Positions 28,036 to 38,519 are shown, counted from the first letter of the stretch. The stretch is 64,000 nt of DNA from Farysia itapuensis (GCA_023212645.1 JALBYC010000001.1:868001-932000); one strand, 5' to 3'. Notes: generated by a model not told the origin, from the sequence alone. Made by a program: numbers and translations.

Positions 28036-30135
28036 TCAAGCGATAGCGTGCCCACTTTCCGTTGGATCGGTCGCCGCTGCGGCTTGGAGGAGCGAGTCGA
28101 TTCCGGCCATGGAAGTCTGCTGCTTGGTAGCAGACGAGGCGTTCATCTGCCCAGCTCCAGGAAGGTCTCCTGGCAGAGCTTGTCCAGAAGCAGTCTCGAC
28201 AGTCGAGCTGTCCTCGTCTGATCTTGAACGTTGAGTTGCTGCCGCATTGCGAGCAGCCTCTGTCGGCGTCGGACTGTCGGTCGGACTGAGCAAGGCCGCT
28301 GCAATTGAGTTTGGCGTCTCGGTCCGCGCTGGTCCCGGCGAGGCCGTGGGTGCCGATGTGGAACTCTTGGAGAGCCTTCGTGCTTTGTTGCTGCCTGAGC
28401 CAATGTTGGACTCTGCGTTCCGATGGGCGACATCTGGTGTCTGAGTTTGAGGCGCCTTCGATGAAGAAGAAGTACGTTTGGACGGCGTGCTAGCCCGTCC
28501 GAGTCGAGTGCTACCTTTCGAGCCGGTTGAGTCAGGATTTTCGCCTCGACTTTTGGCGGCCAAACGACTCTTTACCCTTTGCTGTAGTCGTTGCATGATC
28601 TCAGAGTGAGACACTTCGGATGCGGCGGGCGTGGAATGGACATTGGAGGAGGAGCGAACGCCACCCAGCTGTTCCATGAACGGTGCGGGACTGACTTTGT
28701 CTTCGATCCGCATTCCAGCCACACGAGCTCTGGCAACGTCATCCGTAGACTCCTCGGAGCCTCTACGAGTGCGGTAATACGGCTGATTCTCATCAGCTGC
28801 ATTGGTGCCCGAAGGATCCATCATGGGTGACGGCGATAGCGTAAATCTAGACGCAGATGCCGTAGATGGAGCCAAGGAAGGAGAGCGATTGACCCCACTA
28901 GGAAGCGGCGAGCGACGCTGGGAATACGCCGAACGAGCTGGGTCAGTTACGGACGAGGCATTCACCGAGGGCTCAACAGGAATGGTACTGCTACTTGGCC
29001 TATGTCGTGTCGAGTAAGGATGGTAGTCGCGTCTGGTATCGTAATGGAAAGGGCGGTTTCCTTCAGCAATCTCCGGTGCTATTGGCACGTCTGACCGCTG
29101 TGCGGTCTTGGAGTAATGCTGCATGTAGTCGTCAATGGATCGACCTCTTCGTGGGTATTTTGCATCAGGGGCGTCGCTTGCTGCATAGGCTGCGATGAAA
29201 GCGTCCCGATAGTAAGGATGACTGAAGCTACCAGAGTCCACGCTGTATCGAGTATAATTTTTTGAGGTTTCGCGTGGATGCACCTCCTCGCTGACCGGAT
29301 GAGATGTTCGACGCTGAGGATCGAAGGCAAAGGGCGAAGGCGAAGGCGGGCGGGGAAGCGGTGCGGCACCAGAGCGGTGACTCTCAAACCCCATTACAGA
29401 GCCAAGACGGGCTTGGCCTCGATAAAGTGGATTGTCGCTGGCGACTCTGTGTGGGTTTGTATCCGGTAGTTCCTTCCGAATCTGTTGAGGAGTTGCTCGA
29501 TCAAAGATGTCACCCATACTGCGTGAGGCGATCCGGGTGCCCTCAGATGTTGAGCCTGCTGAGGCATTGTACAGACTCTGCAATTCAGATGAGTATGCGT
29601 CGAGCACACGGCGTGGCAAATATGAATCTGTGTTTGGTAATGGCGTTGAGGAGTGCGACTGCGATGCATGTGGCAGAGTAGAAGCCCTGAGTGGAGTTGC
29701 CTGGCCTAGAATGTCACGGACCTCTTCAATACTGATGCGGAAGAGCAGCGAAACTCTTCGTATGGCCGACTCTTGAAGGTGAGCATTTGAGAAAGACGGA
29801 GTGATGTCACCATAAGGAGCGTGTACAGTTCGAGTAGCAGAAGCCGCGCTGGGTATTAGACGAGGCGAGGAGACTGGCGAGGAAGTGATATGTTTGCTGC
29901 TGAAGAAAGGCGAAGCTGCAGATCGAGATTCTTCGGTCAGTGGGAGTGATCTCGAGGCTATCGATGGGCCGGCATGAGGACTAGTACGGTTCGTCTGAGA
30001 CAAGTTTGCAGGTAGCGAACGATTGACAGAAGGTCCGGCGGGACTCTCGGCGAGTGAACGAAGAGCAGCACGAGCTATTTCCTCTTTCTCCGAGATAGCA
30101 CGACTATCTGCGAGGAAGCCGTCGTTGGGCATCAT
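28036..30135 (-). CDS. Disordered Ser/Pro-rich protein, unknown function
   Basis: A 699-residue open frame starting ATG-ATG at 30135/30132. I recognise no named domain. It is dominated by Ser, Pro, Arg and Thr and is probably mostly disordered. The most ordered-looking part is at about residues 120-150 (ESAIRRVSLLFRISIEEVRDILGQ), which resembles a short helical motif. Around residues 505-520 there is a second helical stretch (SEIMQRLQQRVKSRLAAKSR), followed by basic Ser-rich sequence that could be a nuclear signal. The long intact frame and normal codon use support a real gene. It diverges from the muskelin gene. Confidence 0.7.
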   Translation of the reverse strand: MMPNDGFLADSRAISEKEEIARAALRSLAESPAGPSVNRSLPANLSQTNRTSPHAGPSIASRSLPLTEESRSAASPFFSSKHITSSPVSSPRLIPSAASATRTVHAPYGDITPSFSNAHLQESAIRRVSLLFRISIEEVRDILGQATPLRASTLPHASQSHSSTPLPNTDSYLPRRVLDAYSSELQSLYNASAGSTSEGTRIASRSMGDIFDRATPQQIRKELPDTNPHRVASDNPLYRGQARLGSVMGFESHRSGAAPLPRPPSPSPFAFDPQRRTSHPVSEEVHPRETSKNYTRYSVDSGSFSHPYYRDAFIAAYAASDAPDAKYPRRGRSIDDYMQHYSKTAQRSDVPIAPEIAEGNRPFHYDTRRDYHPYSTRHRPSSSTIPVEPSVNASSVTDPARSAYSQRRSPLPSGVNRSPSLAPSTASASRFTLSPSPMMDPSGTNAADENQPYYRTRRGSEESTDDVARARVAGMRIEDKVSPAPFMEQLGGVRSSSNVHSTPAASEVSHSEIMQRLQQRVKSRLAAKSRGENPDSTGSKGSTRLGRASTPSKRTSSSSKAPQTQTPDVAHRNAESNIGSGSNKARRLSKSSTSAPTASPGPARTETPNSIAAALLSPTDSPTPTEAARNAAATQRSRSDEDSSTVETASGQALPGDLPGAGQMNASSATKQQTSMAGIDSLLQAAAATDPTESGHAIA

Positions 30136-30851
30136 GATGCACTATCTGACTATGGCCAATCGCATGAGGTTGGTGGTAGGCTGTCGATCTTTACTTCATC
30201 GGGGATAAGCTGCAACTGGAAGTCGTGGAGTGCAGAGATGGCAGCAAGTAGCAAGGTGGATGTGGGAGTCTGGGGGGTGAGTGTTGCCTGAATCGCCGCC
30301 CAAGGTGGTAGTGGGTGGCCGGTAAGGCCCAAGTGAATAAAGCTTATGCTTGTCTCGCCTGGTGTCAGTGTGGCTATTATTATTCTGAGCGGCCAGCAGC
30401 TAAAATAAGGATGACGGAGATCGAATACCTTTTTCTGGTTCTCTACTCTAGCCGACCCATCACTGACGGAAGTACACGGACGACGTCAGCGCTGGAATGT
30501 GGAGGATCCTCACTGTGGCACCATGCAACAGAGCGCTAGCAGTGAATTCTCACTCGAGGTTGCTGCAGTCTGCCGGATTTACGAGGTACCACAATCATAT
30601 CAGATCTCCACGCCGAGGCGCCAATCGCCGGACATGCTGACTATGACTGGCCAATGATTTGGCTTGCTGTCCCATCACACTATTTTCGCAGCCTTTTTTT
30701 GGCCATCTTTTTGTTGCCCCTTTTTGTTACGAATTGTGTCTCCGTGGATCGCGTGAGATGGGTTTGTACGTGTTCGTATGCACATGTAGGCATTTGTGTT
30801 GTTTTAGTTGTACAACACCCATCACATAGCCTGTGTCAGCCCTCGCACACA
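30136..30851. promoter_or_regulatory. Divergent promoter region before the muskelin gene
   Basis: 716 bp between divergent ATGs. An upstream open frame in phase with the muskelin gene reaches to 30654 but carries no homology, so I treat it as leader sequence. No clear TATA box. Confidence 0.4.
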
Positions 30852-33800
30852 ATGTCGTCCACTGACGCGACACAGCAGACCTCGACCATCCAGCTGCTGC
30901 TCAACTCGAGTAATGTGCCACTCAAGTATACGATTGCCAGCGCATCCTCTTGGTCGGGCACCTATCATCCCAGCAACATTCTATATGATCGTCCTCATGA
31001 AATGTACTCGAGATGGTCCGGACCGTCTCAGCATGCTGTCAGCACTGCAGGCTCTCCGCACTACCTCAACTACGTTCATTCATCGCAGCAAACCCCTACA
31101 AGCCCTAACAGTGCCTCTCTCACCGTTATCGCTACTGCAGCTGCAGCGGCAGCTGCTGCCGCGTCCGCCAGTCCTGCCTCTGCCTCTTCTACCAGCAAGA
31201 GAGCCACTACCGGTCAAACACAACTCAATGCAGCTACACAGCAGCCGCAGAAACAGTACATCGTCCTCAAGCTCGACAAGCCCAGTATAGTTCGAAGTAT
31301 CACCTTTGGCAAGTACCACAAGCCTCATCCTTGCAATCTCCGAGACTTCAAGGTGTACGGGGCAAGCAATCTTGAAGATCTGCTCCCGGCGTCATCCCCT
31401 AGCGGAAGACCTTTGGCAAGTAAGCGTCTACTCCGTGGAGGCCTGAAGAACGATGCAAGCCCAGAGACATTTGAAGTGCGATGGCTAGAGGATGCTGCCT
31501 CCAGTTCCGGGTCTGGCTCCTCGGTGGAAAGCAACAGTCTCTTGCCCGGAGAAGGCGAACTGGATCGAAAGGCAGCTACTGCTGCTCTCATCAGCACCGA
31601 GAACGCCGTGCCATTTGCCATTCGCTACCTCAAAATCATTCCTCTTGCAGCATACACTCCCAACTACAACTTCTCCATTTGGCACGTGGCTCTGTCTGGC
31701 GTCAGTGACCCTGCTCTCGTTTCCAGAGTGACGCGCAGCTACGAAGAGCATCGTCAGTCTACTACTACTCGCCTCATACTCAAGCATCTTCGCCAGCATG
31801 GCCACGCCACCGCCTTCCAGGCCCTCTTGCAGTCTTCGCGACTCGGACCAGGTCCAGACGTTGCGGCGCAGAAGCTCGTGCCATTCAGTGCGCAGCGACC
31901 CTTCGAACATCCCCTGTTAACAACCGTCTTTGACGCACTCTGCCGTCGTGGTGCATGGGACGAAGTCGAGCTATGCCTCACTCGAGCAGCGTACGGGGAT
32001 ATTCTGAGCAATCCTGCTCCTACTCTTTCGTCTCCGTTATCGCCTAGCGGCAACTTGTCCAACGCAAGCTTATCAGCAAGCGGCCATTGGACACAACCAT
32101 GGCAGAAATGCATGTTTTCATCCTACATCTCCAGACAGATTCCAAAAGCGTCGTGGTCACAGCTCTTGCCGCCTTCAAACCCAGTGCAACAGCGCGACTC
32201 TCTAACGACAGGCAGTCCCCCCTCTTTTCCTTCAGGCAGAGGAGGACACTCCATGGTGTTTGACACTGACAAAGGCATTGCCTACCTTTTTGGCGGTTGG
32301 GATGGAAAACAGGATCTCTCGGATCTTTGGGCGTACCACGTCCATGAGAATCGATGGAGACTCATCTCCCCAGATACGCGCCTGCAAGGTGGACCGGGAC
32401 CGCGCAGCTGTCACAAAATGTGTTTGGACGAAAAGAGCGGCTGCATTTACCTTCTTGGTCGCTATATTGACTACGAGAGTCTGACTCACGCCACGCCCGC
32501 CGACTCCATCTTGAGCAGCCCGCGTTCTGCGCCGTCCATGCCGTCACAAAGCACTTCCGTGGTAACACCCTCTTCTTCGACGGTCAGAACGCCACGCAAC
32601 AACTTCTTGGCCCGGTATCTAGATGCCGCACCCCAGGATGCACGTGCTGAGGCCAATCTGGATGCCGAACATGCTGATAGCGAAGGTGCTGGTATTGGAG
32701 CGCGATCTCCTCCTACTTCGAGCACAAGCCCTTCGCGACCAGCTCGTCATTCAGAAAATTCAGGTGGAAACAATAATGGCACGGCGACAGAGTCAACGCC
32801 ACAGCTAGGTAGCGACGCTCACGCTCGATCACCTAGGCCAGCATCGCGCCCATCCACCTCGTCGTCACCCAGGCCATCACCGCAGCTTGCGCACCCTGCC
32901 ACAGCATCGGCCCCAGGTCGCGAAGCTGACTTCTTCCGGTTCTCGACCCGTTCAGAAAAGTGGGAGCGTCTCAGCGCAGACACGTATTTGGAAGGGGGAC
33001 CAAAGCTGATCTACGACCATGGTCTGGTTGTGGACTCGCAGAACCAAATGATATACGTGTTTGGAGGTCGCGTTACCGATCCCGATCCGAATAAGTATGA
33101 GTTCAGCGGCATGTGGCGGTACGACATTATCCAGCGAACCTGGACTTTCTTGTTTGACGATCGTACGTCGAATGGCGCCAAGATACTCAGTCGGTCTGGC
33201 CACAGCATGCTTCTGGACTCTGGCAGGCCAGGCTCGACAGGGATGTCGCCTTCCCACACGCGACAGATCTGGATTCAGGGAGGACAGCGAGGCGCCTCGG
33301 CCGGTTTCCTCTCTGATATGTATACCTACAATCTCGCGACCGGCGCTGTTCGAGAAATCTCGCGCAACACTGCCCAGAAAGGTCCAGAGGCCACGTTTAC
33401 GCAGCGAGCGACCATCGACGTGTCTGCTCGCGAAATCAGCGTGTTTGTAGGTCTTATTGGAGGACGTAACGAACGCAAAACCAGCGCATTCTGGATCTAC
33501 AGCATTCCCCGCGCCTCCTGGCGAAAGGTATATCAGTACGAAGGAGGCCAACGGTCGGAGTTTGAGTCGGAAAGCGCGCCGGTGGCATTTCGATCTGGTG
33601 TTCAAGTGGACGACAACAGCCTCAGCGTCGGTGGTCACGATGCGGATGGTGAACTTGAGGGCGACGACATACCAGAGTCAGGACCGCTACAAGCATTGCC
33701 ATCATACTCTGACTACGCAGGCGGTGATGAAGAAATGCCCATGGATCCTCCTACAAATAGCTGGGTACAATACGCTGGTCAAACAACATACGACTCTCCG

Positions 33801-34679
33801 ACCGAGGCAAACACCTTGCTCGGCTCTGGAAGTGGCACGCCCATTCTCAGTCCACAACCGACAGCCAAGGACCGAGCTGGTAGCCCGTCCGAACCCAGTC
33901 CAAGATACGCAGCACAGATGGTGTTTGATGAACGCAGAAAAGTCTACTACCTGCACGGTGGAAATCCAGAAGATCCACACATGCGGTCACGACGTCTGGA
34001 CGACTTTTGGAAGTTGACTCTACTGCGACCGACACCTGGCGAGATCTTACGCCGTGCCAAGTTCCGTGTTCGCCGTCAGCGGTTCCTTGAAATGACCCGC
34101 GGCGGTGAGTTGGCGGAACCCGAGTCGACAACGGCCAAGATCGGACCACTGGCAGAAGCGCCACGCGTCGGGCTGGATGCTCTCATGTACCTGCAGTCAG
34201 AAGTCGGCACGGTAGTTGACCACTCTGACGAGACCGAGTCTAGGATGTTCAGACGTCTGATGTCTCACTTGCTCAACGTAGAAACGCCGACTGTCACGAG
34301 CACCCCGAATGCAAAATTGGGAGAAGCTCGTAGCAGCAGTCTCTCATCTCCCATCGACCCAACATCGATCGACACTAGCGCCAAACGCCTGCGCGAAGAA
34401 CCGGACACGGACGAAGTCGACATGGCCGACTCGGTCTCTTCGCTGGACGCCGACTCGGACATGATGTCTGCTTCACAGACCCTCCCAGCACGAGGGGGCA
34501 AGAAAGCCACTTTGACTGCCGTACCGCATCCGCACGTCCGCAACGAAGAAGGCAATCCAAGCACACTCTACATGGAACGCTTGCGACTGTTCCGCGAACT
34601 TCTCGAGTACTTTAATCCTGAACTGGCCGAGCCGCGCGCCGACATGGGCGCCTGCGTTGAGGTGGCCTTTGGCGGCTGA
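30852..34679 (+). CDS. Muskelin homologue (discoidin-like, LisH, kelch)
   Basis: A 1275-residue protein starting MSSTDATQQ at 30852. The N-terminal region (about 10-240) is the muskelin discoidin-like domain: KYTIASASSWSGTYHPSNILYDRP and, after an Ala-rich insert, YIVLKLDKPSIVRSITFGKYHKPHPCNLRDFKVYG. A LisH-type helix pair follows near 306 (RLILKHLRQHGHATAFQALLQ). Kelch repeats start near 460 (GGHSMVFDTDKGIAYLFGGWDG) and recur, for example MIYVFGGR and a HSMLLDS segment. Animal muskelin (about 735 residues) is part of the CTLH/GID-type ubiquitin ligase; the same role here is inference. Extra length comes from long Ser/Pro insertions and a poly-Ala tract at about residues 94-108. Confidence 0.88.
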   Translation: MSSTDATQQTSTIQLLLNSSNVPLKYTIASASSWSGTYHPSNILYDRPHEMYSRWSGPSQHAVSTAGSPHYLNYVHSSQQTPTSPNSASLTVIATAAAAAAAAASASPASASSTSKRATTGQTQLNAATQQPQKQYIVLKLDKPSIVRSITFGKYHKPHPCNLRDFKVYGASNLEDLLPASSPSGRPLASKRLLRGGLKNDASPETFEVRWLEDAASSSGSGSSVESNSLLPGEGELDRKAATAALISTENAVPFAIRYLKIIPLAAYTPNYNFSIWHVALSGVSDPALVSRVTRSYEEHRQSTTTRLILKHLRQHGHATAFQALLQSSRLGPGPDVAAQKLVPFSAQRPFEHPLLTTVFDALCRRGAWDEVELCLTRAAYGDILSNPAPTLSSPLSPSGNLSNASLSASGHWTQPWQKCMFSSYISRQIPKASWSQLLPPSNPVQQRDSLTTGSPPSFPSGRGGHSMVFDTDKGIAYLFGGWDGKQDLSDLWAYHVHENRWRLISPDTRLQGGPGPRSCHKMCLDEKSGCIYLLGRYIDYESLTHATPADSILSSPRSAPSMPSQSTSVVTPSSSTVRTPRNNFLARYLDAAPQDARAEANLDAEHADSEGAGIGARSPPTSSTSPSRPARHSENSGGNNNGTATESTPQLGSDAHARSPRPASRPSTSSSPRPSPQLAHPATASAPGREADFFRFSTRSEKWERLSADTYLEGGPKLIYDHGLVVDSQNQMIYVFGGRVTDPDPNKYEFSGMWRYDIIQRTWTFLFDDRTSNGAKILSRSGHSMLLDSGRPGSTGMSPSHTRQIWIQGGQRGASAGFLSDMYTYNLATGAVREISRNTAQKGPEATFTQRATIDVSAREISVFVGLIGGRNERKTSAFWIYSIPRASWRKVYQYEGGQRSEFESESAPVAFRSGVQVDDNSLSVGGHDADGELEGDDIPESGPLQALPSYSDYAGGDEEMPMDPPTNSWVQYAGQTTYDSPTEANTLLGSGSGTPILSPQPTAKDRAGSPSEPSPRYAAQMVFDERRKVYYLHGGNPEDPHMRSRRLDDFWKLTLLRPTPGEILRRAKFRVRRQRFLEMTRGGELAEPESTTAKIGPLAEAPRVGLDALMYLQSEVGTVVDHSDETESRMFRRLMSHLLNVETPTVTSTPNAKLGEARSSSLSSPIDPTSIDTSAKRLREEPDTDEVDMADSVSSLDADSDMMSASQTLPARGGKKATLTAVPHPHVRNEEGNPSTLYMERLRLFRELLEYFNPELAEPRADMGACVEVAFGG

Positions 34680-34680
34680 T

Positions 34681-34732
34681 CGCGGTTGCGCGGTTGCACG
34701 GTTGCGTACGGTTGTACGGTTGCAACGGTTGA
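34681..34732. repeat. Cluster of six CGGTTG motifs
   Basis: Six CGGTTG hexamers, spaced 8-10 nt start to start, in about 50 bp directly after the muskelin stop and about 200 bp before the THO1 ATG. The complement, CAACCG, matches the Myb-type consensus YAACNG. This may be an upstream regulatory element of THO1 or a decayed short tandem repeat. Confidence 0.6.
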
Positions 34733-34932
34733 TGTTTGTAGCATCGCAATCTCACAATTTTTATTTTCAATTTTGCACTTCGCACTACGCGCACTTTGCA
34801 ATTCGCACACGTTTGAACGCGTCTCGTTGTGTCGTGCACGGGCAGAAGACGGACCCGCAGACTTCTCAACTTCGAAAGTGAGCGTGGTCTCGTCTTCCCA
34901 CCCTACACTCAACCCACCGCTTATTAAAAATA

Positions 34933-35700
34933 ATGGAGGCCAAGCTGCAAGCTCTTAAAGTTCCTGAGCTGAAAGCTCTGCTGAACAAGGCGAACTTGCC
35001 TGCGTCTGGTGTCAAGGCGGACTTGGTGGCGCGACTGTTGGAATTTCCAAATGCGACGGCTAGTCTGGGAGGTGAGTCGGGCAAGAAGGCGAAAGAGCCT
35101 GCCGCACCGGCCCCGCAAGCCACAGCCCCGGCTCCTACACCTCAGAAAGCGACTACCGGAGCTGAGAATGGCCAGACACAGCCTGCAGCCACGACGGCTC
35201 CAGTACCGGCTGCCAAGGCCAGTGAGCCCGCTGCACCGGAACAGTCCGAGGAAGAGAGGAGACAGGTGCTGATTGCCGAGCTCGAAAAGCGAAAGGCACG
35301 AGCCGCTAAGTTTGGACAGCCACTCGGAGAAGCGGAAGCCAAGCTAGAACGTCTCATCAAGTTCGGCATTGATGCAAGCGAAGAAGCTGCCGTTGCCAAG
35401 CTCGCCAAACCTCTGGGCACCAAATCGCGTGCGCGTGAACCCAAGCCACAGCAGCAGAAGAAGGAAGCAGCGGCACCGGCGGCGACAATACCATCTAAGC
35501 CGCAAGAAACAGAGGAAGAGAAAGCTGACAGACTTGCCAAGATGGAAATTGAGAAGGAGAAGGCAAGGAAGCGTGCAGAGCGCTTTGGCATCTCACTACC
35601 CGCATCCACTGACTCACCAGCAGCCGGAAATCCAGAGGACGAAGAGAAGAAACGCAAGCGCGAAGAGAAGTTCGCTGCCGACAAGAAGGTAAAAACCTAA
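34933..35700 (+). CDS. THO1: Tho1/SARNP-like SAP-domain mRNP protein
   Basis: Nuclear RNA/DNA-binding protein linked to mRNA packaging and export. The 255-residue product begins with a SAP domain (about residues 1-38: LKVPELKALLNKANLPASGVKADLVARLLEF). An Ala/Pro linker follows, then two copies of the family's C-terminal motif: KRKARAAKFGQPLGEAEAKLERLIKFGI and KARKRAERFGISLP, as in Tho1 and human SARNP/CIP29. It ends with a Lys/Glu-rich helix. The ATG at 34933 is the first in frame and starts the SAP domain directly. The CGGTTG cluster sits in its upstream region. Confidence 0.88.
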   Translation: MEAKLQALKVPELKALLNKANLPASGVKADLVARLLEFPNATASLGGESGKKAKEPAAPAPQATAPAPTPQKATTGAENGQTQPAATTAPVPAAKASEPAAPEQSEEERRQVLIAELEKRKARAAKFGQPLGEAEAKLERLIKFGIDASEEAAVAKLAKPLGTKSRAREPKPQQQKKEAAAPAATIPSKPQETEEEKADRLAKMEIEKEKARKRAERFGISLPASTDSPAAGNPEDEEKKRKREEKFAADKKVKT

Positions 35701-35838
35701 TGGCAAACAGCCAGCAACGATCGGCTTGAAAAAGGTCTCATAATTCGCAGCCACACAGCCCTGCTCATTCTCACTGTGCCGAAAGTGCGTATCTGTCAAA
35801 AAGCGTTTCTTCTTGATATGTGCAAAGGTTGGAAAGCA

Positions 35839-36608
35839 CTAGGATGATTTCTTGGCCTTCTCATCGGTAGCATAGCGATCTGCGAGAGGAGAGAAGTAAA
35901 AGTGAAGTCAGACACGGGCTTACACACAGTGCAAGCGGACAACAACTTACTCTTGAAGGGGAAGCTGCTGACGGACTTGTCTTTAGCGCTGTTATCGCCG
36001 CCCTTCTTCTTGTTCCTGGTGAGGTCGTTTCCAAACATAAAGACTGCGAGACCCCAGAAGGCAAACAGGGCGTGACCGAAGCCAACGACTTTGCCAAAGG
36101 AGCCGATGCCGAGCTCATGCGGGTTGATCTGGCCAGCGTTCAAGCCGGTAGTGGAAGGCTTGCTGCCGGCCTGGTTCCAGGAGACAAAAGCGCTGACAGC
36201 AAAGTAGACGGTGGTGATGACTACAACGGGGATTCGGAAGGGGGACTTGCCAGATGAGGCGCTGTCAGGTGTGGGCGACGTCGTGACAGGAATTGCACCA
36301 GACAAGACCAAGATCATGGACGCCAATGTGAGCATAGTGATGGCGTTCGAATATGAGCTGTATCTCTCCAAAGGCGTCAGCTCCGGACCAATGGCAGAGA
36401 CGGGGTCCGTGTCCGACTTGCCGTGGCTTGCCTGACCGGCAGCGCCCCTAGGCGTGGATAAGATGAGCAACAGTCGAGGGAAGAGCAGTAATGGCAGCGA
36501 CAGCACGAAGAGATATACAGCCGAAGCGTATGCGAACCAGTGAGACGGATTGGTGGGCGACGACAAAGCGTCAGCTACGTCGTTTGCCTTTCGTTTGCCT
36601 GCCTCCAT
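35839..36608 (-). CDS. Four-helix membrane protein, unknown function (one intron)
   Basis: Spliced from exons 36608-35951 and 35879-35839; the intron 35950-35880 (71 nt) has a GTAAGT donor and a CTCTCGCAG acceptor. The spliced product is 232 residues and ends EKAKKSS. The unspliced frame would instead run to a meaningless tail. Four hydrophobic segments are visible: FAYASAVYLFVLSLPLLLFP, AITMLTLASMILVLSGAI, IPVVVITTVYFAVSAFV and VVGFGHALFAFWGLAVFMFG. A Lys-rich C-terminus (TRNKKKGG and the KAKKSS end) could be an ER-retention-like tail. I do not recognise a named family; the layout resembles small conserved fungal membrane proteins. Confidence 0.75.
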
Positions 36609-37805
36609 GATGATGTTATGAACAAGGTATGAGGGAAGGACGAACTTGGAACTCGAGCTTATATGTACTGAAGGCTATTTCCAGGCATGAATCAGTGAGA
36701 CCCGGCTTGTCCTTCCTCTGTCTGCTACTGGAGAACGCGACGTCCGTGCTTCTCGAGAATGGCGTTGTCACCCTCCGCTTGCACTGCTATACGTCATTAA
36801 GCGCGGGGGCCACATGTCAAAGATTTCTGTTAGAGCATAATGACTGCCTCTTCCCTCTAACAAAGCAACAGGAGATGCTCGGTGTGCGGTGTGCGGTGCA
36901 TGCCGTCGTTCGGGTACGGCGAGGGACGACCACAAGACTCTGGATCACCACGAGGCCTGGCCGGTCGGCGGGGGATCGACAGCGACAGCGGCGAATGGCG
37001 TCGACTCCGAGGCCTCGGCGTTGCCTGCATCAATTCACGATTTGGGAATTTTGCACCGAGCAGAAATTTGGACGGCACCGCGCATGAAGCTCCAAATTGG
37101 ACGCGTCGAGGCGTCAAACATGGCACTGGAAGTGACATTTGTGCTAACCAAGGTATTCGAGGAGACATACAAGTCAGAGGATGGATCTCATAGTGTTGGT
37201 ATGGTGAGCGGCGAACGAGAAGGCCTGGCTGCAGAACGTCGATCCGTGTGTCGGCAAGGAGCTGGGGGCGCTGCCATGCATCGCGTGTCTGCAAGTCCGC
37301 ACATTTGGCAGCCGTCTGGCATGCATTTTGGCAATAGGGTCCGACTTACGACGTCCGAAGCGCTGCTTCCAGTCGTCTGCACTATGCAGATCCACTTGGA
37401 CGCCGAACGCAAAGTCCCTCCACTCTGCCCCTTGCGCATGACGCACAGAATCTGTGCTTGCTGTGGTGACTGCAAAGCTTGGTACGGTCCGTTGTTGTGT
37501 TTGTGTTGTTCGCACGACCCGCCCAGGCGGGCGCTCACCACCCAAGGCTCGCTACATATACGGAAAGCTTCCATCGTTAGCTCCCATCACCTCCATCACC
37601 ACTCTGACTGCTCTCTCACTGCTCCCACTTCCTTCCCCCATTCCCTTGCTACAAGTCTTCCCAACACTCTCTTTTCTGCGCCCTGTCCAACTGTCCCACA
37701 TTCTTTAATAGAACTCAGCAACTTTAACGTTTTCGATCTCGACGCTCTCAGACAACCAACCACACGAATCTCACCACCCAACAGCTCTTCCGTCTGTCTC
37801 ACAGT
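36609..37805. other. Long upstream region of the 237-residue secreted protein
   Basis: 1.2 kb without a supported gene. An open frame on the plus strand (36889-37932) overlaps the next gene out of phase and looks spurious. The last 200 bp are strongly pyrimidine-rich, as in leaders of highly expressed fungal genes, and a weak TATA-like word (ACATATAC) lies near 37553. Confidence 0.4.
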
Positions 37806-38519
37806 ATGCGATTCATTGCCCTCTCGACCATTCTTGCCTTTGGCACTCTGGCTTCTGCTTCGGTTCTGCCCCGGATGCTCGACGCCTACGATCTGGCCCA
37901 GCCAGTGGTGGAGCGAACTGTTCAGCCGGTAATGGTAGAACGAGAAGTGCCCACGCTTCAGTGCGACCTGGAGCCTATGTACATTGGCCAGCTCAAGCTT
38001 GTATCTAGCACCAACAAGGAGTCACCGGCAGCCTTTGAAGGCATCCGAGACGACAATGGCTACCAGATGCTCGATGTCCAGAGCAACGGCATTGCGGCCA
38101 AATACGAGAACTTTGCCTTTACCACCTGCAACAGTACCTTCATGAACTACACTGACGAATCTGGCAAGGCTGCCGAAATCTTCTTTGGCCGTCTGCAGCC
38201 AGCACACTTGCAAGGCAAGCGATGCGTCTCAGCCTCGACCCTTGGCGACAGTAACGCGCGACTAATTGCGGGCGTATGCAGCGATTCTGACGACTCTGGC
38301 CAATTGACACAGTTTTGGAGCTTGACCAAGCAGCCTGCTTCCGACGGCAACGACTTTGTCTACTACGTCAACTTCCTTGGAGCACCTGCACAGGACGAAG
38401 CCGCTTTCGCTGGATCCTATGTCCTGGGCAAGACCAAGCTTGGGTCCAGCAAACTTATCAAGCTTTCTTACACTCAAGTACAAGGCGAAGTCTCGAGATA
38501 TTTCCTCAAACTTGCCTGA
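37806..38519 (+). CDS. Small secreted protein, beta-trefoil-like appearance, unknown function
   Basis: A 237-residue secreted protein with a signal peptide (MRFIALSTILAFGTLASAS) and a nearby LPR site that could be a propeptide end. The mature part has four cysteines and sequons NST and NYT. The pattern of QLKLVSS, RCVSAS and QFWSLTK segments at regular spacing suggests a beta-trefoil or similar all-beta fold, as in lectin-like proteins common among basidiomycete secreted proteins; this is inference. No catalytic motif is evident. A long pyrimidine-rich leader suggests strong expression. Confidence 0.75.
   Translation: MRFIALSTILAFGTLASASVLPRMLDAYDLAQPVVERTVQPVMVEREVPTLQCDLEPMYIGQLKLVSSTNKESPAAFEGIRDDNGYQMLDVQSNGIAAKYENFAFTTCNSTFMNYTDESGKAAEIFFGRLQPAHLQGKRCVSASTLGDSNARLIAGVCSDSDDSGQLTQFWSLTKQPASDGNDFVYYVNFLGAPAQDEAAFAGSYVLGKTKLGSSKLIKLSYTQVQGEVSRYFLKLA

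Noticed and set aside
30654..30851. In-frame N-terminal extension of the muskelin homologue with a hydrophobic stretch
   Set aside because: The family N-terminus begins right after the ATG at 30852; the upstream stretch looks like leader DNA and would wrongly suggest a signal peptide.
37501..37570. ACATATAC near 37553 as the TATA box of the secreted protein gene
   Set aside because: It is about 250 bp from the ATG, so it would need a long leader; kept only as a weak possibility.
36889..37932. 347-codon plus-strand open frame before the 237-residue secreted protein
   Set aside because: It overlaps the real gene out of phase, has no recognisable motif, and its composition changes abruptly along its length.
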